A stretch of 64,000 nucleotides of DNA from Triatoma infestans (GCA_011037195.1 JAAEAF010014810.1:1-64000), one strand, 5' to 3'; counted from the first letter of the stretch, positions 10,210 to 20,009 are shown. A program made the numbers and translations. The notes: generated by a model from the sequence alone, not told the origin.

Positions 10210-11361
10210 TAATTGTACTAACAGGAGTGAAAGAAAGTCATGCGAGTGTTTCACATCAGATTTTTTTTCTTTAAACAAATACTCATTGAGAAAAAGATTA
10301 AGTTTTATAGAATCTGCCATTCAATTATTATGTTCTCTTACTCTCCCCTAGTAAGAGGAAAGTATTGCGATATTGTCAGATTTTTTGAGATTAAGTTTTC
10401 ACCGGAAATACATATTTGGAGACCTTCCTGATACGAAAGAAAAGTTTTTAGCGAATGGTTTGTATGTGATTGTGTATGTGTAAAGAAGATGTCTCAAAAA
10501 CTCAAAAAAATCGCTTGGTATAAACTTGGTTCTAGTACTACCAAGATTTCGGACAAAATCCAATCAACCGGAAGTGCGACTTTGCGGAAGAATTTTTTTT
10601 TTTAGTTTTTCAAGATTTTCTCAAATAAAGTTCCAGCGATTTTCTTTTTAATCTCATATATTATCTACATACATAAATATCACTTTAATTTGAAACTCAA
10701 ACATTTCTGTTGGACTAGTAGCAATTCAGCTTTCCACAAAATTGCCACTTGAGTTCAATGCTTAGTTCTACCTCCTATACAATACTAAGCTGTAATTTAG
10801 AAGTATTGTCAGGATTCCAAGTTTGAAAATCGGTAAACAGAAAGTGAGACTTTAGAGGATTCGCTTCTCAGTTGCTTTTTTTTTGGAATTTTCTCGAAAA
10901 TGGCTAAAGGGTTGTAATTTAAAACTTGAAATGCTAACTGCACAGATTCAGAAACATATCAATTTTATTTGATACATTTTTCAGAAAAAATTCTTTTTAA
11001 GGTGTCTTAAGATGTCTGTGGAATCTGTGCTATCACTTTTTAAATAATATTTGAGTTTGTATAATGTTTTAGCGCTCTCTTGTGGATTCTGTTTTTATCT
11101 GCCATTAAGTACTAGCCAACATATACCCTTCTATATTTATATATACTTATATTCATCAACTCTATATTTATATATATTTCAGTATCTGGTATATAGATAT
11201 ATATATTATTTTTCTTCGATTTTCTCAAAAACAGCTGCACACTTATTTTGCTTGGAATGTGGTTTATCAACTACACCTATAATGTGCCACAACATTTTTC
11301 TAGAAAAATTCATTTTTAGGGGCGTTTGGGGGGGGAGTGGTTTATGCTTGTTTTAATTATG
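10210..11361 (+). repeat. Family S repeats (3' end, then a long copy)
   Basis: 10210-10265 holds an S 3' end (GAAAGAAAGTCATGCGAGTG, TTTCACA, poly(T)). A new copy starts at about 10335 with GTTCTCTTACTCTCCCCTAG and GTAAGAGGAAAG. It runs through TTTTCACCGGAAATACAT, CAACCGGAAGTGCGACTTTG and later units. From 10988 on, this copy is part of the 375-bp direct repeat described separately. Confidence 0.7.
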
Positions 11362-11364
11362 AAT
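10988..11364 (+). repeat. Direct repeat copy A (about 375 bp)
   Basis: Begins AATTCTTTTTAAGGTGTCTT and ends at GGTTTATGCTTGTTTTA. It matches 12282-12668 almost base for base, with a few substitutions and small differences in the (TA)-rich middle. Its sequence is family S. The two copies flank the I-like LINE tail. Confidence 0.8.
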
Positions 11365-11382
11365 GAGTTTTATGCTTGCCTC

Positions 11383-12281
11383 TATTATTATTATTATTAA
11401 CAACCTCGGTGGGGCTAAACCTACCGGCACTGCAGCCAACAGAGGCTTATTTGTGCCTCCCTAGTTCCTAGTAGACAAACCTCCCTCCTTAGAAGTTTGA
11501 CGGCCTTCACCACCGGTCATTTTAGCTACTATCTCCTCAGGGTCGCAAAAGTACCAAAGGTCTCATACCTCAATTTAATTATTGCAACGCAATCAAAAAC
11601 AGGTGGGGGGGCCGTTTCCTACTCTTCCTGACATAATCTGCACAAAGTTTCCGCTAGAATGAGCCCTAACTTGTACAGATGTTTCCTGAACCTACCATGA
11701 CCCGTAAATAGTCATGACACCAGAGAGATCTGGCTCCTACTCAGACTAAGAGTCATTTGGGTCCTTCGTATACACAGTCCTGGCATCATCCTTTTACTGT
11801 GTACAACACCCGGGCTCCCCCTCCAGAGCTTTACTGCGACACCACTCTCTAATTGCTGCACGAATCGCTCTGCCAGTTATCCCCAGGATCGGCTCTGGAC
11901 CAATGAACGGAGTGTTTGCGCCGTTCCTGGCCAGTTGATCAGCTGTCTCATTATCCTCAATCCCTGCATGTCCAGGCACCCACAGCAGCTGTACCTTGTT
12001 GGGCCTGGAGAGTCTCACCAATGCCTCACGACATCCTTTCACTAGTGATGAGGTACTTCTGTAAGCCTCTAGGGCTTTCAGTGCGGCCGGACTGTCCGAG
12101 CAAATGCGTATGACCTTGCCCCTTGGGGCTCTACGCAGATTCTCCTCGGCACAGACCTTAATGGCAAAAATTTCAGCCTGGAATATAGTGGAATACCTAC
12201 CCAACGGCCTCTCAATGCGTACCTGCGCGCTCATTCCATACACTCCTGCTCCAGTTCCGCAATCCATCCTAGAACCGTCTG
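11383..12281 (-). mobile_element. LINE-G: I-like LINE 3' end with (TAA)n tail
   Basis: On the minus strand this runs from an RNase H domain through about 390 bp of 3' sequence to a (TAA)n tail at 11385-11399. RNase H plus a TAA-repeat tail is typical of the I clade of LINEs, which is the basis for the assignment. The 5' end is truncated inside the ORF at about 12281. There the sequence switches directly to the second 375-bp repeat copy. Confidence 0.7.
11794..12267 (-). CDS. RNase H domain of an I-like LINE ORF2 (partial)
   Basis: The 157-residue open frame contains the RNase H catalytic set. YSTIFQAEIFAI carries the conserved Glu, CSDSPAALKAL the Asp, and WVPGHAGIEDNETADQLAR the PGH and final Asp motif. 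Known function: removal of the RNA strand after reverse transcription. The first catalytic Asp (usual DGS-type motif) may correspond to the MDCGTG start, which would make the domain nearly complete. The ATG is internal to the original ORF2 and the RT is missing upstream, so this is a 5'-truncated copy. The frame has no internal stop, which suggests a fairly young insertion. GC content is clearly higher than the surroundings. Confidence 0.85.
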   Translation of the reverse strand: MDCGTGAGVYGMSAQVRIERPLGRYSTIFQAEIFAIKVCAEENLRRAPRGKVIRICSDSPAALKALEAYRSTSSLVKGCREALVRLSRPNKVQLLWVPGHAGIEDNETADQLARNGANTPFIGPEPILGITGRAIRAAIREWCRSKALEGEPGCCTQ

Positions 12282-12668
12282 TAAATTCTTTTTAAGGTGT
12301 CTTAAGATGTCTGTGGAATCTATGTTATCACTTTTGAAATAATATTTGAGTTTGTATAATGTTTTAGCGCTCTCTTGTGGATTCTGTTTCTATCTGCCAT
12401 TAAGTACTAACCAACATATACCCTTCTATATTTATATATATACTTATATTCATCAACTCCATATTTATATATATTTCAGTATCTGGTATATACTCGTATA
12501 TATATATTTATATATTATTTTTCTTCGATTTTCTAAAAAACAGCTGCACACTTATTTTGCTTGGAACGTGGTTTATCAACTACACCTATAATGTGCCACA
12601 ACATTTTTCTAGAAAAATTCATTTTTAGGGGCGTTTGGGGGGGGAGTGGTTTATGCTTGTTTTATTAT
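12282..12668 (+). repeat. Direct repeat copy B (about 385 bp)
   Basis: Second copy of 10988-11364: same start AATTCTTTTTAAGGTGTCTT, same TTTTAGCGCTCTCTTGTGG, same end GGTTTATGCTTGTTTTA. After it, family S continues (12669-12767), so copy B lies in the longer S context on its right, while copy A has it on its left. Confidence 0.8.
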
Positions 12669-12767
12669 CAGTTTATGGTTGCGCACAGAAGTGCGACATT
12701 ACTGAACAGTATTTTTTCAGTTTTCTCCGATTTTCTCCAAAAAGACTCAAACGGGTTTTATTAAACT

Positions 12768-13262
12768 TCATCATCATCATAGTCCTGTCCTCTCCTACGG
12801 TCTAGTCTAGACAGTGTAGAGGCCTTACAGAGCTTCTTCCAGCCATCTCTATCTTTTGCCAATTCTTTTCTACTTCCCCATTCTATCCCTCCTTCCAAAC
12901 TATTCCTCTATTCCAAACCTTCCTTCTTCCTTCACTTCCTCAGCCCAGGTTCTTCTTGGTCGGCCGCGGCGTCTCCTGCCTTCCACTTCGACTCGTATAC
13001 GAGCTTTGCGATTTTTTCATTTCCTATTCTGGCAACATGTCCGAACCATCTGAGCTGGTTTCTTCTGATCGAATCTACGGCTGGCTCTACGCGCAGATCT
13101 CTTCTAACTGTGGTACTTACCTTGTCCCTTCTAGTTTTCCCTAAAACCTTTCTTAAATAACGCATTTCTGCGGCTTGAATTTGACTTCTCAGTCTTGTTG
13201 TTAGGGACCAAGACTCACTAGAATAGGATAATATTGGTAGATACACAGATTTATGGTATACT
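12768..13262 (-). mobile_element. RTE-like LINE tail with (ATG)n end
   Basis: On the minus strand, the C-terminal part of an endonuclease/RT protein (13246-12932) is followed by about 150 bp of pyrimidine/purine-skewed 3' sequence. It ends in a short ATGATGATGATG tail (about 12769-12780). Short microsatellite-like 3' tails are known for RTE-type LINEs. The 5' end is truncated at about 13262. Confidence 0.65.
12932..13246 (-). pseudogene. RTE/craniofacial-type RT C-terminal fragment
   Basis: 104 residues with YSSESWSLTTRLRSQIQAAE, then MRYLRKVLGKTRRD and LRWFGHVARI. This is the well-known tail of endonuclease/RT proteins often annotated as craniofacial development protein 2-like, which are really LINE RT. 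The pattern is 'GSESW.L....RS..QAAEMR.LR...G.TR.D......R..L.V.P....I....LRW.GHV.R'. Only the region after the RT active site is present. The reading frame is open, but the protein is a 5'-truncated remnant. Confidence 0.8.
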
Positions 13263-13837
13263 TAAATATAAGATATAAAATTATCTGACCAATTAATAGA
13301 AACTTGTTAAAACATCCGATTAACATTCCCTAATGGCTTAGTCTGGGTTTTGTTTATGCGTTGTTATCGACCAGTCCAATCTAGTATTTATTGACAATTA
13401 TAGTGCAAGTTTTGTTCGATCTACTAAATATAAAAATAAATTACCTGATATTATGATGATGTGGTAGCTGAAGTCCGTTTCTTAGAAATTGCTACTAAAA
13501 AAATACCGTACTGCTAAACATCTATTTCTTCCATTTTTCAATTATAAAGCAGTTATGGAATCAACAGTTATTGGAGTCACTGTTAATGAAACATTTCCAC
13601 ACAATTAACTCAAATCAGTGTAACAATTAGTTGAAACAAGGCAGTTATTAGTTAGAAAGTTAATAGTAAATATTAATAGGCAGAGTTTCTAATAGGGCAA
13701 AGCAAACATTTTTATAGCCAATAAAACTAGTAGAATAATCAATATATAATGACTTAGTTTTAATGATCTAAACATTCTTAACTTAGGTAAATATCTTGTA
13801 TTTATTGTCTAATATAAATTGATATAACAATAAATTA
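13263..13837. other. AT-rich sequence, nothing recognised
   Basis: No coding motif, SINE, LINE or foldback signature seen on either strand. Confidence 0.5.
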
Positions 13838-13875
13838 TAATAAAAAATCTGTTGTGAAACACTCACGCAGTTTTT
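13838..13875 (-). repeat. Family S 3' end fragment
   Basis: AAAAAATCTGTTGTGAAACA followed by CTCACGCAG is the complement of the S 3' terminal hairpin (GTGAGTGTTTCAC type). No S body follows. Confidence 0.5.
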
Positions 13876-13924
13876 TCTTATTACAATATTTACATAGTTA
13901 TAAGTGACTAATTGTCTTCAATCT

Positions 13925-14285
13925 TATAATCTTGATATCTGGTATTTTACCCGTCTTAGCATGAATATTCATTTGGTTGCTGACCGGTTTAGGATGTTTA
14001 TCCAACATTAGACCAAATTCACCAAGTTCGTGTAGACAGTTCACTTCAATGTAATGTTTCTGTTACACTCACACTTGTTGGTTTGTTGGTTGTATATATG
14101 TGGGGAGGCCATAATCTCCCCAAACCAACAAGTGTGATTGTAACAGAAACATTACGTTGAAATGAACGTTGCTCTGACGATGGATGAAAGTCCGAAACCG
14201 GTCAGGAGCCAAATGAATATGCAGCCTACAATAAATAAAATACCAGATGTTATCCAGCATTGCAGACTCATCCACATATTAATAA
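13925..14285. repeat. F2 foldback with hammerhead-like motif
   Basis: Two arms of about 160 bp face each other. The left arm includes GATATCTGGTATTTTACCC, GACCGGTTTAGGATG, AATGTAATGTTTCTGTTACA and CACACTTGTTGGTTTG. The right arm repeats these inverted: CAAACCAACAAGTGTGATTG, AACAGAAACATTACGTTGAA, then the hammerhead-like motif and AATACCAGATGTTATC. The loop is only about 30 bp. A single-arm copy lies at 38755-38895. The sequence is unrelated to F1 apart from the core motif. Confidence 0.7.
14174..14203 (+). ncRNA. Hammerhead-ribozyme-like motif (F2)
   Basis: Reads CTGACGA, T, GGATGAAAGTCC (stem II GGA/TCC), GAAAC, CGG, TC. This matches the conserved core CUGANGA...GAAA...UH with the same single extra base before stem II as F1. 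Stem I is weak: only CT before and AG after can pair. Confidence 0.35.
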
Positions 14286-14636
14286 TTTTGACGTTGTCTT
14301 CAATGTTATGTCACTGGGGAGAATTTAAATGTAATAAAAATACTTTATTTATTTATTTGTTTTTTTTAAGAAAATCTTGTGGAGTTTATGTGGGGTGTAC
14401 CAGGAAAATGATAAATGAGAAACAGTACACTGACTGAACACTGAATGTATTAAATGAGTAAACAGAGTACTGCAAGGACTTTACACTTTTGATATAGAAA
14501 GCGTATTAATGTGAGAGAGTGACAGACTTGATGTTTTATTGATGTTTGTGTATGCTACATTGTTAATACAAATCTCTTCTTTTCTCCATTGGTTAGTTAA
14601 GGTATTTCTCAACTTTCCTTACTTCTCCTTAATAAG

Positions 14637-14860
14637 AGAAGGGATTAGCTCAGTGGTTAGCGCGTTGGACTCCCAGACTTCCAGTTTGGTGCTACCCTTA
14701 GATTTTTTTTTCTTCCTAGGAGCCTCTTCAGCTCACTGTCCGGTGATGGACAGTGTTGTCCGTAACGAGAGAACACTGTCCGGAGGCCGGCAGTGCACTG
14801 AGATGTCTCCTGGCGCCAATGACCACAAATGTGAACGCGCCTTAAATTAAAAAAAAAAAT
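14637..14860 (+). mobile_element. tRNA-derived SINE, subfamily A, copy 2
   Basis: Head GGGATTAGCTCAGTGGTTAG (A box region) starts at 14641. The B box is degraded here. The body has CACTGTCC (14734-14741), GGACAGTGTT (14748-14757) and AACACTGTCC (14772-14781), and the tail reads GCGCCAATGACCA to CGCCTTAAATTA plus poly(A). Confidence 0.85.
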
Positions 14861-15049
14861 CTTCTCCTTAACTGCTCTTTCCCGTTTCCTAGGATGTTAG
14901 GTAGTTGGATCTCTGCCTCTCCTACAGTTAGAATCTGAACCGTTTTGGAGATATGTCACGCCTCATGTGACGTATGGAGTGATGTAGCTGTGGGTGGAGC
15001 CTTATTATATTACTGTAAGTAAGACACTCTAGCGGCTATCCTTTACAAG

Positions 15050-15713
15050 CCCAACCTAATTCCTTTCCTAACACCCCCTTAAATGAATTTTCGTCCGAAA
15101 TAAGTTTTAAACAAATGTCCTCTATATTTTTAGTTAGTATACCAAGTTTAACGCAATACCTTGTAGAAAATCGCTGGACACTTCAGCGAAGTCGCATTTC
15201 CGTTCAACCAATTTTCTTTAAACTCGGAATTTCCGCAATACATTTAATTCTAATTAATTTCCTATAAATGGTAGAATCATATAATAAACAAAAATAGCAC
15301 TTTAGAGAAAAGCGCAACCCTTCTCTCCCCCCAAAAAAACTCTTCTAAGATAAATTTTCCGGGAAAAATGTTACAAATAAAAGTTGTATCTCTTTGTACT
15401 GGTATATATAATTTGATATAACAAGTTTAAAGATAATCCGAGCCATTTACGAGAAAATCCCAAAAAATCCCACAAAAAAGTTGTACTTCTGTTGACTGAA
15501 TTTGACCAAAATATTATTCCTGGTAGAATATAAACGAAATTTCAAGTTTGAACTTTCTGTGATTTTCAACTTTCAATTTATGCTGACCACAAACACATGG
15601 AGACCAATTTCTAAACACTATTTTTTCGGAAACGTACGTCCCAGGAAAACTTGATATCGAAAATTTGACGTGATTGCAATACTTCCTCTAACAGCAGTCA
15701 GGGAAAGTGAAAA
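15050..15713 (-). repeat. Family S repeat, minus strand
   Basis: On the minus strand the 5' end is at about 15713 (CACTTTCCCTGACTGC, then AGAGGAAGTATTGCAATC). The body runs down to the GGGAAAATTCATTTAAGGG-like block near 15075. It carries two CGGAAGTG-type internal units. Confidence 0.65.
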
Positions 15714-15715
15714 AA

Positions 15716-15716
15716 C

Positions 15717-15749
<33 letters not shown>

Positions 15750-15991
15750 CATCATCATTATTATTATTATTATTATCATCATCATTATTATTATTTGCGC
15801 CCGGAGCCTTCTCAGTGCACTGCCGGCCTCCGGACAATGTTCTCCCGTTACAGACAACACTGTCCATCACCGGACAGTGAGCTGTAGGGGCTCCTAGGAA
15901 GAGAAAATCTAAGAGTAGCACGGCTGGATTCGAACCCGTGATCTCCGCGTTGCTAGTCCAGCGCGCTACCACTGAGCTAATCCCTTCCTTA

Positions 15992-16040
<49 letters not shown>

Positions 16041-16041
16041 G
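15716..16041. repeat. (ATT)n/(ATC)n microsatellite split by a SINE
   Basis: Trinucleotide ATT/ATC runs at 15716-15794 and 15990-16041 lie on both sides of a minus-strand SINE. Either the SINE landed in a microsatellite, or the left run grew from the SINE tail. The right run touches the LINE-C target site. Confidence 0.8.
15795..15990 (-). mobile_element. tRNA-derived SINE, subfamily A, copy 3
   Basis: The minus strand has a clean tRNA-like head: GGGATTAGCTCAGTGG, TAGCGCGCTGGACTAGCAAC and B box GGGTTCGAATCC. The body with the palindromes follows and ends at GGCTCCGGGCGC. The usual CCTTAA tail is missing and replaced by ATT repeats. Confidence 0.85.
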
Positions 16042-16049
16042 ATATCTGC

Positions 16050-16069
16050 TATATATTTACATTAATAAA
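16050..16069. repeat. Target-site duplication of LINE-C, left
   Basis: TATATATTTACATTAATAAA here is identical to 19103-19122. The pair brackets LINE-C exactly and defines its ends. Confidence 0.85.
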
Positions 16070-16090
16070 TTCTCAAGATAGAATAGTTAA

Positions 16091-16743
16091 TAAAAGGGGT
16101 TCTCTTCTTCTTGAGCTAATGGATAAATATGGATTTTTTTGTTTGTAATGGCCGATCTGTTCCAGATAATTTGGGAAAATTTACTTGTCTTAACGTAAAC
16201 GGTTGTAGTGTAGTGGACTTAATTTGGGCCAATATGTCCCTTTGTCAGTTTATTGATAACTTTGTAGTATTAAATAATTCTTATTTTACTGATCACAATC
16301 TTTGTATACTCACAGTTTTATCCACTTCTTCACAGATTAGACAATTAAATAAATCTGTACCTAATTATGTTAGCTGTTTAAGGAGAAATGGTAATACCTT
16401 AGAAAAATTTAGAGCCCTTGTCAAGGAATCCAGTGGACTAGCAGAGTTTTTTGAGGATCCTAATATGAATTATGACCTTTTTTTTTTTTTGGAATATATG
16501 CATAAATTTATGAGGACATCAGGAATTTTGGCCGATAAAACTCTTGTTTTAAAATCCGGTAGAAAAGGCATTGATAATAAAACTTGGTTTAAACAAGAAT
16601 GTTTTATAGCCAAAAGAAACGTTAAGAGACAACTTGTTCAATGTAAGAAAGATGATTTCTGTGGTAATTCGTTAGTTAAATATTGTGCACTTAAAAAAGA
16701 ATACAGATTCACTATTAAAACTGCAAAAAAAAATGTTTTTTGA
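16091..16743 (+). pseudogene. LINE-C endonuclease C terminus and connector
   Basis: The first codons are in another frame (KRGSLLLELMDKYGFF, from about 16094). A frameshift in the T run at 16133-16140 leads into the 204-residue frame at 16129-16743. There CNGRSVPDNLGKFTCLN, VVDLIWANMSL and FTDHNLCIL correspond to the last part of an APE-type endonuclease. FTDHN is the conserved (S/T)DH catalytic/metal motif. This enzyme nicks target DNA to start integration. The N-terminal catalytic Glu and Asp residues are lost by truncation. The rest (to about 16743) is the basic connector before RT (KKEYRFTIKTAKKNVF). A stop ends this frame before RT. Confidence 0.8.
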
Positions 16744-16759
16744 TAGTTTATGAGTTAAA

Positions 16760-17830
16760 CTGCGAGATGTAAAGAATCCTAGTGTATTTTGGTCTACAAT
16801 TAATAAATTCAGGTTTAGGGATTGTTCTCGGAATCAAATCCCTCTTGATGAATGGGAAAAATTTTATAATTCTATTCTCCCCCTAATATTTGTTAATGAA
16901 TTTAAATTTTTTGGTCCATTTGACCCTATCCTTGATGTTGATATTACCCTAGATGAGGTTTTGGCAAGTATTAAAAAAACTAAATTGAACAAGGCAGTAG
17001 GTCTAGACCTTATCCCAAATGAATGTTTGAAATCCCGTAGTTCATCTTGGATAGAATTTTTGTTAAATCTATTTAACCAATTACTACATGCCGAGTCTCT
17101 CCCTAAGTAATGGTCGTGGATCAGAATGAAATTAATATACAAGAAAGGAGATTCACTTGATCCATATAATTACCGAGGCATTGCAATCTTTAGCAATGTA
17201 GTTAAGCTATTTACTGGTATTATTTATAGTAGACTTTATTCTTGGGTTGAATCTAATTAGTTAATACCAGAAGAACAAATGGGCTTCAGAAAAAGCAGGG
17301 GTTGTCGCGATAGTGTTTTTCTCTCTCTACAGTTATAAATACCAGTCTTCGATTTAAAAGAGGTAAAGTACATGCTGTGTTCGTAGACTATAAGAGAGCA
17401 TTCGAACTATTGAACACTGTAAATTATGCCTTAAGTTATATAATTTGGGGCTAAGTTGGAAATTTTTACAATTAAGTATAAGTTTCGATGACAATGCATC
17501 AATGGTTATTTCCGACGGTGGTTCTAATTCAAGGGAAATTCCAATTTCCTAGGGTGTGCTGCAGGGGGAGATTTTGAGCCCTCTTCTCTTCTCTTTGTAT
17601 GTATCCGATATTGTGGACTACTTCATTGCTCATAATTCCAAAGGAGTGGCATTAAATAATATTAAGGATCTGCACATGATTTTGTACGCAGACGATATGG
17701 TTCTGCTTTCATCTACTTGAATATCTGCCCAAAAAAATCTGAATATTCTGAAGGAATACTACTGTGATGAAAATTCCCTTAAGGTAAATATAAGTAAAAC
17801 CTTTGCAAGCATTTTTCCAAAGGAGGGAGC
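16760..17830 (+). pseudogene. LINE-C reverse transcriptase remnant
   Basis: Plus-strand blocks in order: LDEVLASIKKTKLNKAVGLD with IPNECL (near 16950-17030), KLIYKKGDSLDPYNYRGIAI (near 17130-17185), IPEEQMGFRKSRGCRDSVF (near 17265-17320), VFVDYKRAFE (near 17380), GVLQGEILSPLLFSLYVSDI (17557-17615) and LYADDMVLLS (near 17682-17712). All catalytic aspartates are present (VDYKRAF, YADD). In-frame stops near 17108, 17257 and 17333 and frameshifts near 17400-17460 inactivate it. It would make cDNA from the element RNA at the nick. Confidence 0.85.
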
Positions 17831-18023
17831 TCTTCTGATAGTAAGCTCCTGTCGTACGCCTCACATCCTATTATAATACACTAAGAGTTTTGGCACAATA
17901 AGCCTCAATGAAAGGCTGCAGTGCCTGGGTCTTAGTCCCCCCCTACATCATTCTAAGAGTTTTAACTATCTGGGTGTCCTATTCTCCACTTCTGCTAAAT
18001 TCTTTAAATCTAGTGAATATTTT

Positions 18024-18428
18024 TTGGCTAGGACTGTAAAAGCGAATTCCACTGTTTTATCATTACTCAAATCATGTAAGAGTGATGACTGGCAAACCAA
18101 AGCTCATCTATATGATTCTGTTTCAGAAAGTATTTTATTGTACCTGGCAGAGGTTTGGGGTCCAGAATACAGCCATATTTTGGAGAGGGGGCAGTTGGGT
18201 TTCTTGAAGCTTTTACTTCACCTACCGAAAACCACACCAGACGCTTTTGTCAGGCTTGAAACCGGTAGAATTCCCACGCAATTCAAAATATTTAAAAAAA
18301 TGTTAGGTTGGTGGCAATCTCTGTTAGAAATGAATCTTATTTCCATCGGTTCTGATTTACTCTGGCATGCCCAATGTCCAAAAATGATCAGGGATAATTA
18401 TAATAGTCTGCTGGAATCACCTTTTTAG
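18024..18428 (+). pseudogene. LINE-C thumb region
   Basis: 134 residues: KSDDWQTKAHLYDSVSESIL, YLAEVWG, LERGQLGFLKLLLHLPKTTP, VRLETGRIPTQFKIFKKML. This is the region after the RT core, homologous to 1221-1532. A premature TAG at about 18426 separates it from the C-terminal domain, with a frame change before 18448. Confidence 0.8.
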
Positions 18429-18447
18429 TAAAGATATTCACTCTGTA

Positions 18448-18864
18448 TTGAACAGCCGATATAATGTAATTTACAGGAATATTTGTAATTTTAGTGTAAG
18501 AGAAATCTATCTTAGTTATCACATACATATCAACAAATTAAGATTGATAGCGCAACGACGATTAGCTTACAAAAAGAAAGGTGTTGTCTATTTAAATAGA
18601 AAGAAGTATACCTTTATTTATGATAATTTCTGCAAGTTTTGTTCACTAAATAATGCCGACGATTTGATACATTTTATACTTGGCTGTCCGCGATTGGCAT
18701 CTTTAAGAGAAAAATACTTAAACAAATATATATCATCATTTTACAGCTTTAATGATAAATTTATTCACTTACTTAGCTTTTCTGAACCAGGTGATTTAGA
18801 TAAATTAAATGATATCTACCTATATTGTGTACATACATTCAAACTAAGAAATTTGTTAAGTTAA
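18448..18864 (+). pseudogene. LINE-C C-terminal Cys/His domain
   Basis: 138 residues ending at the true stop (18862-18864). YNVIYRNICNFSVREIYLSY leads into a basic segment, then CKFCSLNNADDLIHFILGC, the C-x2-C...H-x4-C cluster shared by LINE-A, -B, -D and the 58.4-kb fragment. It is probably nucleic-acid binding. The frame is open and would follow the thumb but for a stop and frameshift. Confidence 0.8.
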
Positions 18865-19102
18865 TTCATTAATAGAAACACATCTTTTTTTTATTTTTTT
18901 AAAATTTTTATCTCATTCTGTTTATCTTATAATATTTATGATTCTGTTTATCTTATTCTATTAGATTATAAAAGTTGGTAATAAGTTAAATGATACAATC
19001 TATTTTTATGAATTTCAATTTGTAAATATTTTGGGCCAACCCCTCTGTATGCTAATGGCTATAACAGAGTATGTAATAAATAAAATAAAATAAATAAATA
19101 AA

Positions 19103-19122
19103 TATATATTTACATTAATAAA
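19103..19122. repeat. Target-site duplication of LINE-C, right
   Basis: Identical 20 bp to 16050-16069, directly after the TAAA tail. Confidence 0.85.
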
Positions 19123-20005
19123 GTCTTATCATTATCAAAATAATGATAATGAAATAAAACCCTTTTGACCTTTCCCTCAGATTCTAATAATGTAAATGTA
19201 AAATAAAAGACTATCATTTTATTACTGTTAGTCACTTTGCTGCCAAGTCAAAAATCAAACAGTTTCTTCTATGAAAAGAAGATTTTCTCCACCAAGTTGA
19301 ACAATTATTGGCACTGATAACACTGATATTTGATAGCTGGACGGGAGATATTGAAACTCACTGTCACATAAAGCGAACCCCCAGCACATGTACTCGGTTA
19401 ATGTCCGAATAATATGTTCCTTATTAGGGCGCCGACATCACAACGTTGAACAAGTTAATAATGGAGTTGCTGGCGGAGAAAGGCTATAAACCCTGATGGG
19501 TATGGATGGCTCACAAGATATACAGACATATTATGAAAAAACTTTCGACATGAAAAAAAAAAAAAATCGAAAGAGACTTCGATATCTGCATGGATATTAA
19601 ACCCTACTCTACGTTAAGAAAATAATGTTGAAGATCAAGCGACTAGAATAGACTAAGAAAAAGAGGCCTTTGTTTGAGAAATATGGTAGGTTCAAAGCAA
19701 AAATTCTGCAGTTCGGAGAAAGGGAGTAATGTATTTGAGGTTTGTGGTTTGACTCGACAGCACTATACCAAAATTTACCACCGACTTCCTTCAGAAACTG
19801 GGCATTGGCCGTTATGTGGATTCTTTGATCATAATCAAGAACCACATTACAGCTAGCCAATGAAAAATTATTTCATTTTATTTTTCTTTCTCAACTTCCT
19901 TTACTTTTTTTTTTTTTTTTTTTACCGACAAAGTTAGATGGACTTTCGACAAGGCAATCGCTAAACATTGTTAAATTCTTTATGACGATCATTCATTATT
20001 TCAGA
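19123..20005. other. Unclassified sequence, no gene recognised
   Basis: AT-rich with a moderately GC-richer part at 19340-19510 (CTGGACGGGAGATATTG, AGCACATGTACTCGGTTAAT). Short open frames at 19609-19860 on both strands overlap each other and show no motif. A poly(T) tract lies at about 19905-19923. Confidence 0.4.
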
Positions 20006-20009
20006 GATT

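Larger units (their letters stand above)
16070..19102 (+). mobile_element. LINE-C: 5'-truncated non-LTR retrotransposon with target-site duplication
   Basis: A 3.03-kb LINE on the plus strand, the best preserved in the window. It begins inside the endonuclease domain and continues with the connector, RT, thumb and a C-terminal Cys/His domain. A 3' UTR follows (about 240 bp after the stop at 18864) with a short TAAA-repeat tail (about 19070-19102). The 20-bp target-site duplication shows insertion by target-primed reverse transcription with 5' truncation. It belongs to the same broad group as LINE-A and LINE-B, has no RNase H, and several frameshifts make it inactive. Confidence 0.9.

Noticed and set aside
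11051..11356. Open frame of 101 residues (and its near copy at 12346-12591)
   Set aside because: It comes from the 375-bp family S direct repeat and is dominated by (TA)-driven Tyr/Ile runs. It shifts frame between the two copies.
13925..14285. CRISPR array or phage attachment site, from short palindromes
   Set aside because: No regularly spaced short repeats with unique spacers. The palindromes are long foldback arms in a eukaryotic repeat landscape.
14641..14700. tRNA gene, from the GGGATTAGCTCAGTGGTTAG start
   Set aside because: The same tRNA-like head occurs ten times, each followed by the same non-tRNA body and tail. The acceptor stem does not close, so these are SINE heads.
15618..15972. 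Protein with poly-Ile or poly-Asn runs
   Set aside because: Both come from reading through the ATT/ATC microsatellite and the SINE.
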